A program made the translations under genes and the position numbers. From Bacteroidales bacterium (lineage in GTDB: Bacteria; Bacteroidota; Bacteroidia; Bacteroidales; WCHB1-69), in assembly GCA_017964255.1 (NCBI GenBank), contig JAGCSI010000067.1, positions 1 through 36,195 on the forward strand: a DNA stretch of 36,195 nt. The letters are read 5' to 3'. Every line of letters starts with the position of its first letter. Positions within the stretch are counted from its first letter, which is position 1. The notes under the pieces are model-generated. The model was not told where the DNA came from, made no database searches, and worked only from the letters and a program-made list of their open reading frames with translations. Shown here in pieces: positions 1-7,568 of the stretch.

Positions 1-87
1 CACGGCCAGCGAGGCGGCCAGATTGACCGCGGTCGTGGTCTTCCCTACCCCTCCCTTTTGGTTAACGACAGCAATAATCTTTCCCAT
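1..87 (-). CDS. parA: ParA/Soj-family chromosome partitioning ATPase, N-terminal fragment (cut by window edge)
   Basis: Only the first 29 codons are present; the gene runs off the left edge. The reading frame begins [19 protein letters not shown], the deviant Walker A motif (KGGVGKTT) of the ParA/Soj/MinD family, which binds ATP and drives DNA segregation together with ParB. The ATG (85-87) overlaps the stop codon of the upstream DUF3276 gene by one base (TAATG), so the two are almost certainly co-transcribed and perhaps translationally coupled. Family placement from the Walker motif is firm. Chromosomal Soj rather than a plasmid ParA is an inference from the housekeeping neighbours; a parB gene, expected further left, lies outside the window. 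Confidence 0.85.
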   Translation of the reverse strand, partial: MGKIIAVVNQKGGVGKTTTAVNLAASLAV

Positions 88-410
88 TAGGCCTCCAGAT
101 CTTCAAAATTAATGTCATCGGTCTTGGGCTCGTTGGTGTCGAACAAAACATCATCAGGAATTTTGCCCGTTTCAATGAATTCCAATACAGCGGCCAAAGC
201 GTTCTGGAATTTGGTGAAATCTTCCTTGTACAGAAACAATTTATGTTTTTCATAGAAGAAAGTGCCATTGTCAGCGTTGAATTTGCGCTTGCTCTCGGTA
301 ATGGTCAGATACTTCTCTTCATTTTTTGTGGTCTTAACATCGAAAAAGTAGGTACGCTTCCCTGCTCTAACTGCTCTTGACAAAACTTCATTTTTTTCTA
401 AATTTTCCAT
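87..410 (-). CDS. PUR-family DUF3276 protein (putative nucleic-acid-binding)
   Basis: A 107-residue cytoplasmic protein. The central part (about residues 15-70) with [19 protein letters not shown] and later [18 protein letters not shown] matches the DUF3276 family, the Bacteroidota version of the PUR-alpha single-strand DNA/RNA-binding fold. The tail is acidic (ending NFEDLEA). It lies between yidC (101 bases upstream) and parA (one-base overlap downstream), so it may share a transcript with the partitioning gene. A TATATTTG -7-like element lies at 455-462 on the minus strand. The family assignment is from recall of its typical sequence; the biological role in bacteria is not established, and a link to partitioning is only suggested by position. 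Confidence 0.85.
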   Translation of the reverse strand: MENLEKNEVLSRAVRAGKRTYFFDVKTTKNEEKYLTITESKRKFNADNGTFFYEKHKLFLYKEDFTKFQNALAAVLEFIETGKIPDDVLFDTNEPKTDDINFEDLEA

Positions 411-454
411 CTCTAATCTTTTTCGTTAATATTAATATAAGGTAAATGATTCTG

Positions 455-488
455 CAAATATACTATTTTTCTATATAACTAACGTCAA
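455..488 (-). promoter_or_regulatory. possible promoter for the DUF3276-parA pair
   Basis: On the minus strand TATATTTG (462 to 455) fits the Bacteroidota -7 consensus TAnnTTTG, with a TTG at 488-486. The 23-base spacer is longer than the usual 19-21, so this is a moderate match. The predicted start would give a leader of about 35-40 bases before the ATG at 410. Confidence 0.45.
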
Positions 489-511
489 TTTTCTGAAATT
501 ATTTTCCGCGA

Positions 512-2494
512 TTATCTACGTCCCTGTTGCTTAGCAAGTTGCTGCTGCTGTTTCATCATTTCTTCCATGCGCTGTTGCCATTTCGACTTTTTCACAGGCT
601 GTTTCATGTTTTCCAGCAGCTGGGCACGCAGCTTGTCCTGGTTGACCGTCAGCATGAAAATACCGTTCTGGGCGAAGGTTATCAGGTTGATTAACAGATA
701 GTAATAAGTCAATGCGGAGGCGAAGCTGTTGAACATGAAGAGGAACATAATGGGCATGATGTACATCATCCATTTCATCATCTTCTGCTGGTCGCTGTTG
801 CCCGTAGCCGGGGTCATCAGCTTGTTGTTCATGTAAGTGTAGGCGATGGTCGAAATAGTCATCAGCAAGGTGAACAAACTCACATGATCACCATACAAAG
901 GAATGTTGAAACTTAAATCCAGAATAGAATCGTATGACGAGAGGTCGTCGGCCCAAAGGAAAGATTTCTGGCGCAACTCGTAGGCCGAGGGGAAGAAACG
1001 GTACATGGCGATCAGGATCGGCATCTGGATCAAAGCCGGCAGACAGCCCGCCATGGGACTGGCCTTGGCGCTTTTGTACAGGGCCATGGTGGCCTGCTGC
1101 TTCTTCATCATCTCATCCTGGTTCTGGTCGGCCTTGGGATAGCGCTTGTTCAAGGCGTCAACCTCGGGTTTCAGGGCTCTCATTTTGGCGGACGACAAAT
1201 AGGTCTTGTAGTTGACCGGAGTGACAAGCAGTTTGATGAATAATGAAAGTATCAGAATGATAATACCATAGTTGATACCATAGCTCTCCAGCCAGTTGAA
1301 GATGGGGATAATCATGTAGCGGTTGCACCACTGCAGCAGGAAGAAACCCCACCCCAGCGGCACCTGGCGTTCAAGTTTCAAGTCATATTCTTTCAGCAGT
1401 TTGTACTGACTGGGGCCCATGTACATCATCATGTCGAAAGAGCCGCTATTGAGGTCGCTGACGGTGAAGTCCAACTGGGCTTCCATGGTCTTCAGCAACT
1501 GGGTCTCGGTCTTGGCGGGAGTAGTCACGGCCAGCGCCGCAGTGCTGAATTCTCCCGATTTGGCAATCAAAGTGGAGGTGAAGAACTGCTGTTTGAAGCC
1601 CACCCATTTCAACGGTGACGAGAAATCTTTCTTGTCGCTCTTGCGCTCGTCCAGATTGTCCACATCATCCACATTGTCCATGTAATAAACCGTGCTCATA
1701 TCCCTCTCTATCTGGAAGTTGCGTTCCTGGCAGCTCAATTGGGCATTCCAGTCCAGGGTATATTCCAGATTGTTGGCATACAGGTAATCCGCCATATTGA
1801 CGAAGTTGATTTTGTAGCCGAAATGATATTCATCAGGATAAAAAGTGTATAAATATTCAATATAGCTGTCGCTGACGGGGGCGGCGGCCGAGTCGCCATT
1901 CTGTGCGGCGCCTGCGGGATACACTTTCAGCGAAAGTGTAGCGCTGTCTTTGGTCACCACCAAATTAGGCGTCTCGCTGCTGAAAGTCAGGTCTTTCGAA
2001 TGCACCGTAGCCTGGTTTTTCAGCATCAGGTCGATGTTGATACTGTTGGCGTCGCCGTCGAACAATACCACATGGGGTTTCACAGAATCTTTGGGGGCAA
2101 ATTTGTAGGCCTCCTTCATCTCGATTCTCTTGAGATAACCGCCCTGGCGACCGAAAGTGTAGATTGCCTTGTTGGTTTCCACGGTGAAATCGCCGTCCTG
2201 GGCATCTGCCGGCATCTGGAAAGCCACCGCGTAAAGCGGCAGTTTCTTCTGTGTCTCCGCAGCCTGGGTGCTGGCAGCTGTCGCCACTGCACTGGTGTCG
2301 TTCAAGTTCTGCTGGTCAGCCATTGAAAAGGCTACCGCGTTGGCAATGGAATCCTCCCGAGCCTTCAGCTCCTGCTCCATTCTCTCCTTCTCTACCTGCT
2401 CACGATGTTTGGCATTCTTCTGTGAGGTGTAAAAGCTGAACCCCATGAAAAGCGCGAAAATCAAGAGCAATCCAATAATCGTATTCTTATCCAT
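512..2494 (-). CDS. yidC: membrane protein insertase YidC
   Basis: A 660-residue protein of the YidC/Oxa1/Alb3 family, which inserts proteins into the inner membrane alone or with SecYEG. An N-terminal membrane anchor (about 6-22, TIIGLLLIFALFMGFSF) is followed by a low-complexity linker, a large periplasmic beta-domain (about 70-370) and the conserved insertase core (about 385-610). The core contains the signature SSAKMRALKPEVDALNKRYP and GCLPALIQMPILIAMYRFF. The groove position occupied by Arg366 in the E. coli protein is Lys421 here, in FIKLLVTP. The C-terminus is basic and Gln-rich (QQQQLAKQQGRR), as expected for ribosome contact. Length fits two-membrane-bacterial YidC with the large periplasmic domain. 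A TATTTTTG -7-like element lies 21 bases before the ATG. Downstream on the same strand are DUF3276 and parA. Confidence 0.97.
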   Translation of the reverse strand: MDKNTIIGLLLIFALFMGFSFYTSQKNAKHREQVEKERMEQELKAREDSIANAVAFSMADQQNLNDTSAVATAASTQAAETQKKLPLYAVAFQMPADAQDGDFTVETNKAIYTFGRQGGYLKRIEMKEAYKFAPKDSVKPHVVLFDGDANSINIDLMLKNQATVHSKDLTFSSETPNLVVTKDSATLSLKVYPAGAAQNGDSAAAPVSDSYIEYLYTFYPDEYHFGYKINFVNMADYLYANNLEYTLDWNAQLSCQERNFQIERDMSTVYYMDNVDDVDNLDERKSDKKDFSSPLKWVGFKQQFFTSTLIAKSGEFSTAALAVTTPAKTETQLLKTMEAQLDFTVSDLNSGSFDMMMYMGPSQYKLLKEYDLKLERQVPLGWGFFLLQWCNRYMIIPIFNWLESYGINYGIIILILSLFIKLLVTPVNYKTYLSSAKMRALKPEVDALNKRYPKADQNQDEMMKKQQATMALYKSAKASPMAGCLPALIQMPILIAMYRFFPSAYELRQKSFLWADDLSSYDSILDLSFNIPLYGDHVSLFTLLMTISTIAYTYMNNKLMTPATGNSDQQKMMKWMMYIMPIMFLFMFNSFASALTYYYLLINLITFAQNGIFMLTVNQDKLRAQLLENMKQPVKKSKWQQRMEEMMKQQQQLAKQQGRR

Positions 2495-2514
2495 TCTATT
2501 TAAAAATTAGCCTG

Positions 2515-2522
2515 CAAAAATA
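2515..2522 (-). promoter_or_regulatory. -7-like element upstream of yidC
   Basis: TATTTTTG on the minus strand fits the Bacteroidota -7 consensus TAnnTTTG and ends 20 bases before the yidC ATG. I see no convincing -33 TTG at the usual distance, so support is weak. Confidence 0.35.
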
Positions 2523-2597
2523 CAAAAAAATTCCGTTCCTTTTCTATCGTGAGAAAAGTAACAAAAAAAACACTGCCAAAATGTCAGCCTCCACCTT

Positions 2598-2613
2598 TGG
2601 CACAAATTTTGCT
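2598..2613 (+). promoter_or_regulatory. sigma-54-type (-24/-12) promoter of htpG
   Basis: TGGCAC-aaatt-TTGCT matches the sigma-54 consensus TGGCAC-N5-TTGC at every fixed base, with a T preceding the -24 TGG. The GG is at 2599-2600 and the GC at 2611-2612; the start would be near 2624, about 40 bases before the htpG ATG. No TAnnTTTG housekeeping element is visible in this gap. The match is seen directly; that RpoN drives htpG here is inference. Confidence 0.65.
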
Positions 2614-2661
2614 TTTAACCTGGCGTTATTTTCAGATTATAATCAATAAAAACAATAAATT

Positions 2662-4524
2662 ATGTCAACAGGAAAAATCAATGTCAAAACGGAAAACATC
2701 TTTCCCGTTATCAAGAAGTTTTTGTACTCAGACCAGGAAATCTTCCTTAGGGAATTGATTTCCAATGCCATAGACGCTTCGCAGAAGATGAAAACCTTGG
2801 TGAGCCTCGGCAAAGCCAATGTGGAACTGGGCGATATGACCATCGAGGTGAAGGTGGACAAAGAGGCCAAAACCCTTAGCGTCATCGACCACGGCATCGG
2901 TATGACCGAAGAGGAAGTAAAGAAATACATCAACCAGATTGCCTTCTCAAGCGCCGAAGAGTTTGTGGAGAAATACAAAGGCACCGATGCGGCTAACATC
3001 ATCGGCCACTTCGGACTGGGCTTCTACTCGGCCTTCATGGTCTCTAACTTGGTGGAAATCAAAACCAAGTCGTATCAGGACGATATGCCCGCTGTGCACT
3101 GGACCTGCGACGGTTCTACCGAGTTTACCATGAAGCATATCGACAAGGCCGACCGTGGCACCGAAATCATTCTGCACATTGCCGACGACTCTGCCGAATT
3201 CTTGGAAGAAAACCGTATTGTGGGCTTGTTGCACAAATACTGCCGCTTCCTGCCCGTGCCCATCCGCTGCGGCATGGAGAAAAAATGGGAGAAACCCGAG
3301 GGCAAGGACAAGGAAGAAGAGGTGGAAGTGCCCCGTATCATCAACAATACCAACCCGATATGGAAACAGCAACCCTCCGCATTGACCGACGAGGATTACA
3401 AGAAATTCTACCATGAGCTCTACCCTATGGTATTTGAAGAACCGTTGTTCCAGATCCACCTGAATGTGGACTACCCTTTCAACCTGACCGGTGTGCTGTA
3501 TTTCCCGAAGGTGAAAAACCAGTTTGAACTGCAGAAAAACAAAGTGCAACTGTATTGCAACCAGGTGTTTATCACCGACCAGCTCGACGGTATCATTCCC
3601 GAGTTCATGATGCTGCTGCACGGTGTCATCGACTCACCCGATATCCCATTAAATGTGTCGCGTTCGTACCTGCAGTCGGATGCCAACGTGAAGAAAATCT
3701 CCAACCATATCACCAAGAAGGTGGCCGAAAAGCTGGAGGAGATGTTCAAGAACGACCGCGAGGATTTCGAGAAGAAATGGGACGATATCAAGGTCTTCAT
3801 TGAATACGGCTCCATCACCGACGAGAAATTCTACGAGAAAGCCCAGAAGTTCTTCCTACTGAAGAATACCGATGGCAAATATTTCACCTTGGATGAATAC
3901 AAAGCCAAGATTGAAACCCTGCAGAAAGACAAGAACGACACGCTCGTATATCTCTATGCTTCAGATGTTAACACCCAGCATCTGTACATCTCGTCTGCCA
4001 AGGAAAACGGCTATGACGTGTTACTGATGGACGGCTTCCTCGACACGCATTTCATCAATATGCTGGAGCAGAAACTTGAAAAGAGCCGCTTCACCCGTGT
4101 GGACGCTGACATCATCGACAAGTTGATTGAGAAAGAAGATGCTCACCCCTCCAAGCTGTCGAGCGAGGAGTCCGAGAAGTTGAAAGGCCTGTTTGAGGGC
4201 AATGTAGAGAAGGAGAAATTCACGGTGCAGGTGGAGAGCCTCAGCGAAAGCGACCTGCCGGTGATGATTACGCAGAACGAGTTCATGCGTCGTTACCAGG
4301 ATATGAGCAAGATTTCGGGTCAGCCTTCATTCGGTAACTTTGAGCACTACAACTTGGTAGTGAACGGCAACCACCCCTTGGCTACCCGTATTTTAGGCGA
4401 AACCGACGAGGAAAAGAAAGTGGCGCTGACCAAGCAGCTGATCGACCTGGCTATGCTGTCGCAGAACATCCTCACCGGTGAGAAGTTGAGTGATTTTGTG
4501 AAACGTAGCGTGGAGTTGCTGTAA
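2662..4524 (+). CDS. htpG: molecular chaperone HtpG (Hsp90)
   Basis: A 620-residue cytosolic Hsp90 chaperone, which uses ATP hydrolysis to remodel client proteins. The N-terminal GHKL/Bergerat ATP-binding fold is intact: ELISNAIDAS near residue 30, DHGIGMTEEE near 74-83 and the lid GHFGLGFYSAFMV near 114-126. The middle domain carries the conserved NVSRSYLQSD (catalytic Arg region), and the C-terminal dimerisation domain ends normally. There is no long acidic linker, as usual for bacterial forms. It is transcribed alone from a good sigma-54-type promoter and converges on the exported gene at 5125. The stop TAA is the first three bases of an AATTAG repeat array. Confidence 0.97.
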   Translation: MSTGKINVKTENIFPVIKKFLYSDQEIFLRELISNAIDASQKMKTLVSLGKANVELGDMTIEVKVDKEAKTLSVIDHGIGMTEEEVKKYINQIAFSSAEEFVEKYKGTDAANIIGHFGLGFYSAFMVSNLVEIKTKSYQDDMPAVHWTCDGSTEFTMKHIDKADRGTEIILHIADDSAEFLEENRIVGLLHKYCRFLPVPIRCGMEKKWEKPEGKDKEEEVEVPRIINNTNPIWKQQPSALTDEDYKKFYHELYPMVFEEPLFQIHLNVDYPFNLTGVLYFPKVKNQFELQKNKVQLYCNQVFITDQLDGIIPEFMMLLHGVIDSPDIPLNVSRSYLQSDANVKKISNHITKKVAEKLEEMFKNDREDFEKKWDDIKVFIEYGSITDEKFYEKAQKFFLLKNTDGKYFTLDEYKAKIETLQKDKNDTLVYLYASDVNTQHLYISSAKENGYDVLLMDGFLDTHFINMLEQKLEKSRFTRVDADIIDKLIEKEDAHPSKLSSEESEKLKGLFEGNVEKEKFTVQVESLSESDLPVMITQNEFMRRYQDMSKISGQPSFGNFEHYNLVVNGNHPLATRILGETDEEKKVALTKQLIDLAMLSQNILTGEKLSDFVKRSVELL

Positions 4525-4597
4525 TTAGCAAATTAGCAAATTAGTTAATTAGTAAATTGGTTAATGTGCTAATTATCAATGTGCTAATGTGCCAATA
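4522..4597 (+). repeat. AATTAG-type short repeat array beginning at the htpG stop codon
   Basis: From the TAA stop onward the sequence is a string of TTAGCAAA, TTAGTTAA and TAATGTGC units. The block ttaatgtgctaattatcaat (4561-4580) recurs exactly after cutC, starting at 30630. The units contain stop codons in all frames on both strands. Similar arrays follow cutC and the type IX secreted protein gene. Confidence 0.8.
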
Positions 4598-4659
4598 AAA
4601 TTAACACCATACAAGCCGTCAGGCGCAGTGGAGGGATGTATGGAGCTTCCGCTCTACAA

Positions 4660-4676
4660 GCATCTCGGAGAGATGC
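4660..4676. repeat. perfect hairpin with GGA loop
   Basis: gcatctc-gga-gagatgc, a 7-base-pair stem with a three-base loop closed by C-G. It is part of the repeat-rich gap between htpG and the exported gene. Confidence 0.85.
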
Positions 4677-4707
4677 GATAGACTATGACGCATGATGGCG
4701 AGAGGTC

Positions 4708-4724
4708 GCATATCTCCGATATGC
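4708..4724. repeat. perfect hairpin with TCC loop, also present at 27712
   Basis: gcatatc-tcc-gatatgc, a 7-base-pair stem. The same hairpin with shared flank (gaggtcgcatatctccgata) is found at 27707-27728, so it is a dispersed repeat. On the minus strand the loop reads GGA. Confidence 0.85.
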
Positions 4725-4767
4725 ACTTGATGCTCCCTATCAGATAACACCACACTGCGCTCCGCTC

Positions 4768-5091
4768 GTGTGGTGTTAATTGCGTCTGACGACGCGTCTC
4801 ATGCCTCTGGCATGGTGTCGTGACCGATATGGTGTGATATCCGTTGTCACCATACTTGTCCATACCACTTATGCTGTCACCACACAGCGCAACTCTGTCG
4901 CTTGTGTGGTGTTAATTGCGTCTGACGACGCGTCTCATGCCTCCGGCATGGTGTCGTGACCGATATGGTGTGATATCCGTTGTCACCATACTTGTCCATA
5001 CCACTTATGCTGTCACCACACAGCGCAACTCTGTCGCTTGTGTGGTGTTAATTGTGCCTGAAGGCACGTCTCATGCCTCCGGCATGGTGTC
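4768..5091 (+). repeat. 136-base tandem repeat, two full units plus a partial third
   Basis: Unit 1 is 4768-4903 and unit 2 is 4904-5039; I find one difference between them (T at 4807 against C at 4943). A third unit starts at 5040 and departs after about 15 bases in the second hairpin (gtgcc-tgaa-ggcac in place of gcgtc-tgac-gacgc), then matches again to about 5090. Each unit contains a hairpin gcgtc/gacgc, a hairpin atgcc/ggcat, a stem tatggtg/caccata and one arm of the caccacac/gtgtggtg stem that closes with the next unit. Confidence 0.93.
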
Positions 5092-5124
5092 AAAACCGGA
5101 GGCAGAGAACAGAAACAACTTTTA

Positions 5125-6450
5125 TTATTTAGATAACCTGAATTTCACCAGGCGCATGGGGATGCCCTTTGCGCCTTTTTTGTCTTGTACGCTGTACAGG
5201 TAGCCATTGTGAAACGCCATTCTGTCGGCATTGATTACCAAGTCGTAATCATCACATACAAAGCTACTTTGGCAGACGAAATTACCACCATCCTGATATA
5301 CCCACACGTTGAACTTGTTGCCACCCTTCGTTTCCGGAATCTCGAAAAACAACAGGTTGTCCTCCGAATCTTTGATAACCGTAGTAAACACGGGCAGGGT
5401 CACGGGTTCGGTAATCAAAGCTATATCTTTCTCCATTTTCTTCACTAACTCAGGCATAATCACCTTTTTGTATTCTTCTGACTCAACATTCATTGAAACA
5501 TTCGGAATGCTAGAGGGATTGGTATTTTTCTTTAAATCTTCAATCTGTTTCCGCAGGATTTCCTTCTGTTCTTCCACCGACACTTCTTTCTTTCCAAAAG
5601 GAATATTCATCCTGCTTAATTCAGCACCGTTCAAATCGTACGTAATGATTTGATTAACAGAGGGGGCGGCCACAACAATTTTCTGTTTGACAACCGCAAT
5701 GCGCACTCTTATGGACGACTGTCTAAGTCCAACCGGCATTACCGCATCCGACGGATGATAGCCGATCATAAATTCACTGCCATTCTCTAATTTTTTTCTA
5801 TAGAAGAAGGGCACTTCCTCACCTTCCGATGATGTTGAATATCTGCCATCTTTCCACCAATGACTATATATAACTTTCTGGTTACCAGTGTTATAATCCA
5901 CAATAGACACGATATCCCTGCACTTTTTCCCCACCACAAAACCCGTTACCAGCAAGCGGTCGCCAGGAAGAGGAAGAATATCATAAACACTATATTTAAT
6001 AGTCACTATTTTTTTGACATTTCCTTGTAAATCAACAAAATGTATCTTTCCCAAATTATCCGACTTCGTGTATAAAATCTTGTCATTCAACGCTCCTACA
6101 ATGGGTTTCTGCAGCTTCTTATTCTTTCCAGTACTTATACTGAACTCACGCACAAAATTCCCATCTTTGTCGAATAGTGTATAATAATCCGTGTAAGAAT
6201 GACTGACCACAACAGAGCCATCTGACAACACCGTGACATATTTTCTTTTACCGACATAGGTATCATACATTTTATCATAATAGGAACGGAAAACATGATT
6301 CCAGTCATTATTTTGGGCATAATTTGCCTCGGGAACCAATTTCACCGCGCCGTTTTTGTATATTTCCACTAATTTCTGCGAATATCCTTCAAATACAAAG
6401 AATATCAAGGCTGCTAAGCATATAATTCTGGTTAAAATGTGCTTTTTCAT
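5125..6450 (-). CDS. exported protein of unknown function, third gene of an ECF sigma operon
   Basis: 441 residues with a clear signal peptide (MKKHILTRIICLAALIFFVF, cleavage probably after EGYSQ). There is no lipobox Cys, so it is probably periplasmic or outer-surface. The body has repeated short beta-strand patterns such as KYVTVLSDGSVVVS, YYTLFDKDGNFVREF and IVDYNTGNQKVIYS, which suggest a beta-propeller-like fold; I cannot name a family. A charged helical insert (about residues 275-345, containing EEQKEILRKQIEDLKKNT) breaks the pattern. It starts 12 bases after the anti-sigma gene, so it is probably in the same operon and either a target or an accessory of that signalling pair. A smaller exported protein at 33905 has a similar strand pattern. 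Confidence 0.85.
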   Translation of the reverse strand: MKKHILTRIICLAALIFFVFEGYSQKLVEIYKNGAVKLVPEANYAQNNDWNHVFRSYYDKMYDTYVGKRKYVTVLSDGSVVVSHSYTDYYTLFDKDGNFVREFSISTGKNKKLQKPIVGALNDKILYTKSDNLGKIHFVDLQGNVKKIVTIKYSVYDILPLPGDRLLVTGFVVGKKCRDIVSIVDYNTGNQKVIYSHWWKDGRYSTSSEGEEVPFFYRKKLENGSEFMIGYHPSDAVMPVGLRQSSIRVRIAVVKQKIVVAAPSVNQIITYDLNGAELSRMNIPFGKKEVSVEEQKEILRKQIEDLKKNTNPSSIPNVSMNVESEEYKKVIMPELVKKMEKDIALITEPVTLPVFTTVIKDSEDNLLFFEIPETKGGNKFNVWVYQDGGNFVCQSSFVCDDYDLVINADRMAFHNGYLYSVQDKKGAKGIPMRLVKFRLSK

Positions 6451-6462
6451 AATGATATTGTT

Positions 6463-6930
6463 TTATTGTTGATAAACTCTGAAAACATAATCCTGATCGG
6501 CAACAGGGCGATTGGCATCGAATTCGCCGTCAATCTCATAACATACAATGATCTGATTGCCAGTCATATCGCCAATTTCACTGATAGTGTTTTGCCGGAT
6601 TACAAGGGCAAGAGCCAAAACCAAGACGATAACAGCGGCAATTGAAGATGCTATTCTGAGCCATCTGTTACGATTCAGTGGTGAAGCGGAGGCTGTAGTC
6701 ACATTAACCCTTGTAGTTTGTGTCGGGATACGGAACGGTTTGATTTCCGGACAAGAAAGCGAACCCCAAGCGGAACGCACCAATTGAATGCGGGCACGCT
6801 GTTCCTCCACACGGGCGGCACAATCCGGGCATTGTTGCAGATGTTGCTCCACCCTATTGGCTTGACGGGACGACAATTCCCCATCGATATAAGCCTGTAT
6901 TTCACTGTCACTCAAATGTTTCATAGCCAT
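6463..6930 (-). CDS. membrane anti-sigma factor with zinc-finger (ZAS-like) domain
   Basis: 155 residues. The N-terminal cytoplasmic domain contains His30-x3-Cys34-x2-Cys37 (EQHLQQCPDC), the H-x3-C-x2-C signature of zinc-binding anti-sigma domains, preceded by the typical LSDSEIQAYIDGELS. One membrane segment (about 89-110, WLRIASSIAAVIVLVLALAL) leaves a short periplasmic tail of about 45 residues. Such proteins hold a partner ECF sigma factor inactive at the membrane. The start overlaps the sigma gene by 23 bases (or 17 if Met3 is used), the usual arrangement of a cognate pair. The periplasmic tail is too short for a large sensor domain, so the signal may come through another protein, possibly the exported product encoded next. 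Confidence 0.9.
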   Translation of the reverse strand: MAMKHLSDSEIQAYIDGELSSRQANRVEQHLQQCPDCAARVEEQRARIQLVRSAWGSLSCPEIKPFRIPTQTTRVNVTTASASPLNRNRWLRIASSIAAVIVLVLALALVIRQNTISEIGDMTGNQIIVCYEIDGEFDANRPVADQDYVFRVYQQ

Positions 6931-7396
6931 TGGATGTTAATATTCCATGTAATTTATTGATTACTCTTGACAAGGTTTTGCCTACCGAGGAAAAGCGGAT
7001 GCCCACCAAATCAGACATTTCCTTGTAAGAAAAGCCCTCGCTATAGAGCACTGCCAGCTGACGGTCCTGAGGCGATAGCTGAGACAATGCCTGTTGAATC
7101 ATTTTCCGCTTATCCTTCGTATAATCAGCAGTTTCCACCGCTGGCTCGGGCATGTTCGCCGTTGAGATATCTGTATGACGATTCTGATACGACGTGCAAT
7201 CCGCACATTTATTCAGGGTAACCCGCATCAGCCAACTTTTAGGCTGGCGGATCTGGCTTTTCTGGCTTTGGCTGAAATAGGCGGTGAAAACATCCTGTAA
7301 AACATCCGCAGCCGTATCCTCATCCGCCAGAAGTTTCATCGCCACTGCCCAAAGCAAGGGATAATATTGGTGATATGTGCTCTCAAACTGATCCAA
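6908..7396 (-). CDS. ECF-family RNA polymerase sigma factor (TTG start)
   Basis: 162 residues of the sigma-70 ECF class. Region 2 covers about residues 5-70 (ADEDTAADVLQDVFTAYF, then SWLMRVTLNKC) and region 4 about 105-155 (LSPQDRQLAVLYSEGFSYKE, a helix-turn-helix). It directs RNA polymerase to a small regulon when released from its anti-sigma factor. The frame has no ATG before region 2: the only reasonable initiator is TTG at 7394-7396, because an in-frame TAG lies 12 codons upstream, no ATG or GTG lies between, and the first internal ATG is codon 20, which would truncate region 2.1. It is the first gene of an operon with the anti-sigma factor and the exported 441-residue protein. Confidence 0.93.
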   Translation of the reverse strand: MDQFESTYHQYYPLLWAVAMKLLADEDTAADVLQDVFTAYFSQSQKSQIRQPKSWLMRVTLNKCADCTSYQNRHTDISTANMPEPAVETADYTKDKRKMIQQALSQLSPQDRQLAVLYSEGFSYKEMSDLVGIRFSSVGKTLSRVINKLHGILTSNGYETFE

Positions 7397-7456
7397 AACT
7401 GACGTTGTTTTTCTATAAGTCGGAAAAGGCGACTATTTTGTGACAAAAAAACGAAA

Positions 7457-7568
7457 ATAATTAGCAAATTAGCCAATTTGTTAATTAGCAAATTTATAAA
7501 TTCTTAATCTTGAATTCTAATGATACCAGCACACTTAACTAATTTACTAATTTGTAATTTACTAATTA
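7457..7568 (-). repeat. AATTAG-type array beginning at the stop codon of the type IX secreted protein gene
   Basis: Read on the minus strand, the stop TAA (7568-7566) is the first triplet of taattagtaaattac..., followed by more TTAG/TAAT units; a second stretch lies at 7459-7495. There is a central non-repeat part (about 7500-7535). The join at the stop codon resembles that of htpG (both read ctgTAATTAG). Confidence 0.75.

Larger units (their letters stand above)
4525..5124. other. 600-base convergent gap filled with hairpin repeats
   Basis: No gene is supported here. In order it holds the AATTAG array, an irregular stretch with two perfect hairpins (4660-4676, stem gcatctc with loop gga; 4708-4724, stem gcatatc with loop tcc), and then two full and one partial copies of a 136-base tandem repeat. 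Short reading frames in both directions exist only because the repeats happen to lack stops in some frames. Neither flanking gene shows a classic stem-plus-T-run terminator; the hairpins may take that role. Confidence 0.85.

Noticed and set aside
2947-3621. 224-codon frame antisense to htpG
   Set aside because: Mirror of highly conserved htpG coding sequence; His/Val-rich product typical of a shadow frame.
4768-5091. CRISPR array
   Set aside because: Units are contiguous 136-base copies with no unique spacers, and no cas genes are present.
4654-5203. Short frames on both strands in the htpG downstream gap (4654-4863 minus, 4916-5203 plus)
   Set aside because: Both are translations of the hairpin and tandem repeats; the plus one also enters the 3' end of a real gene on the other strand.
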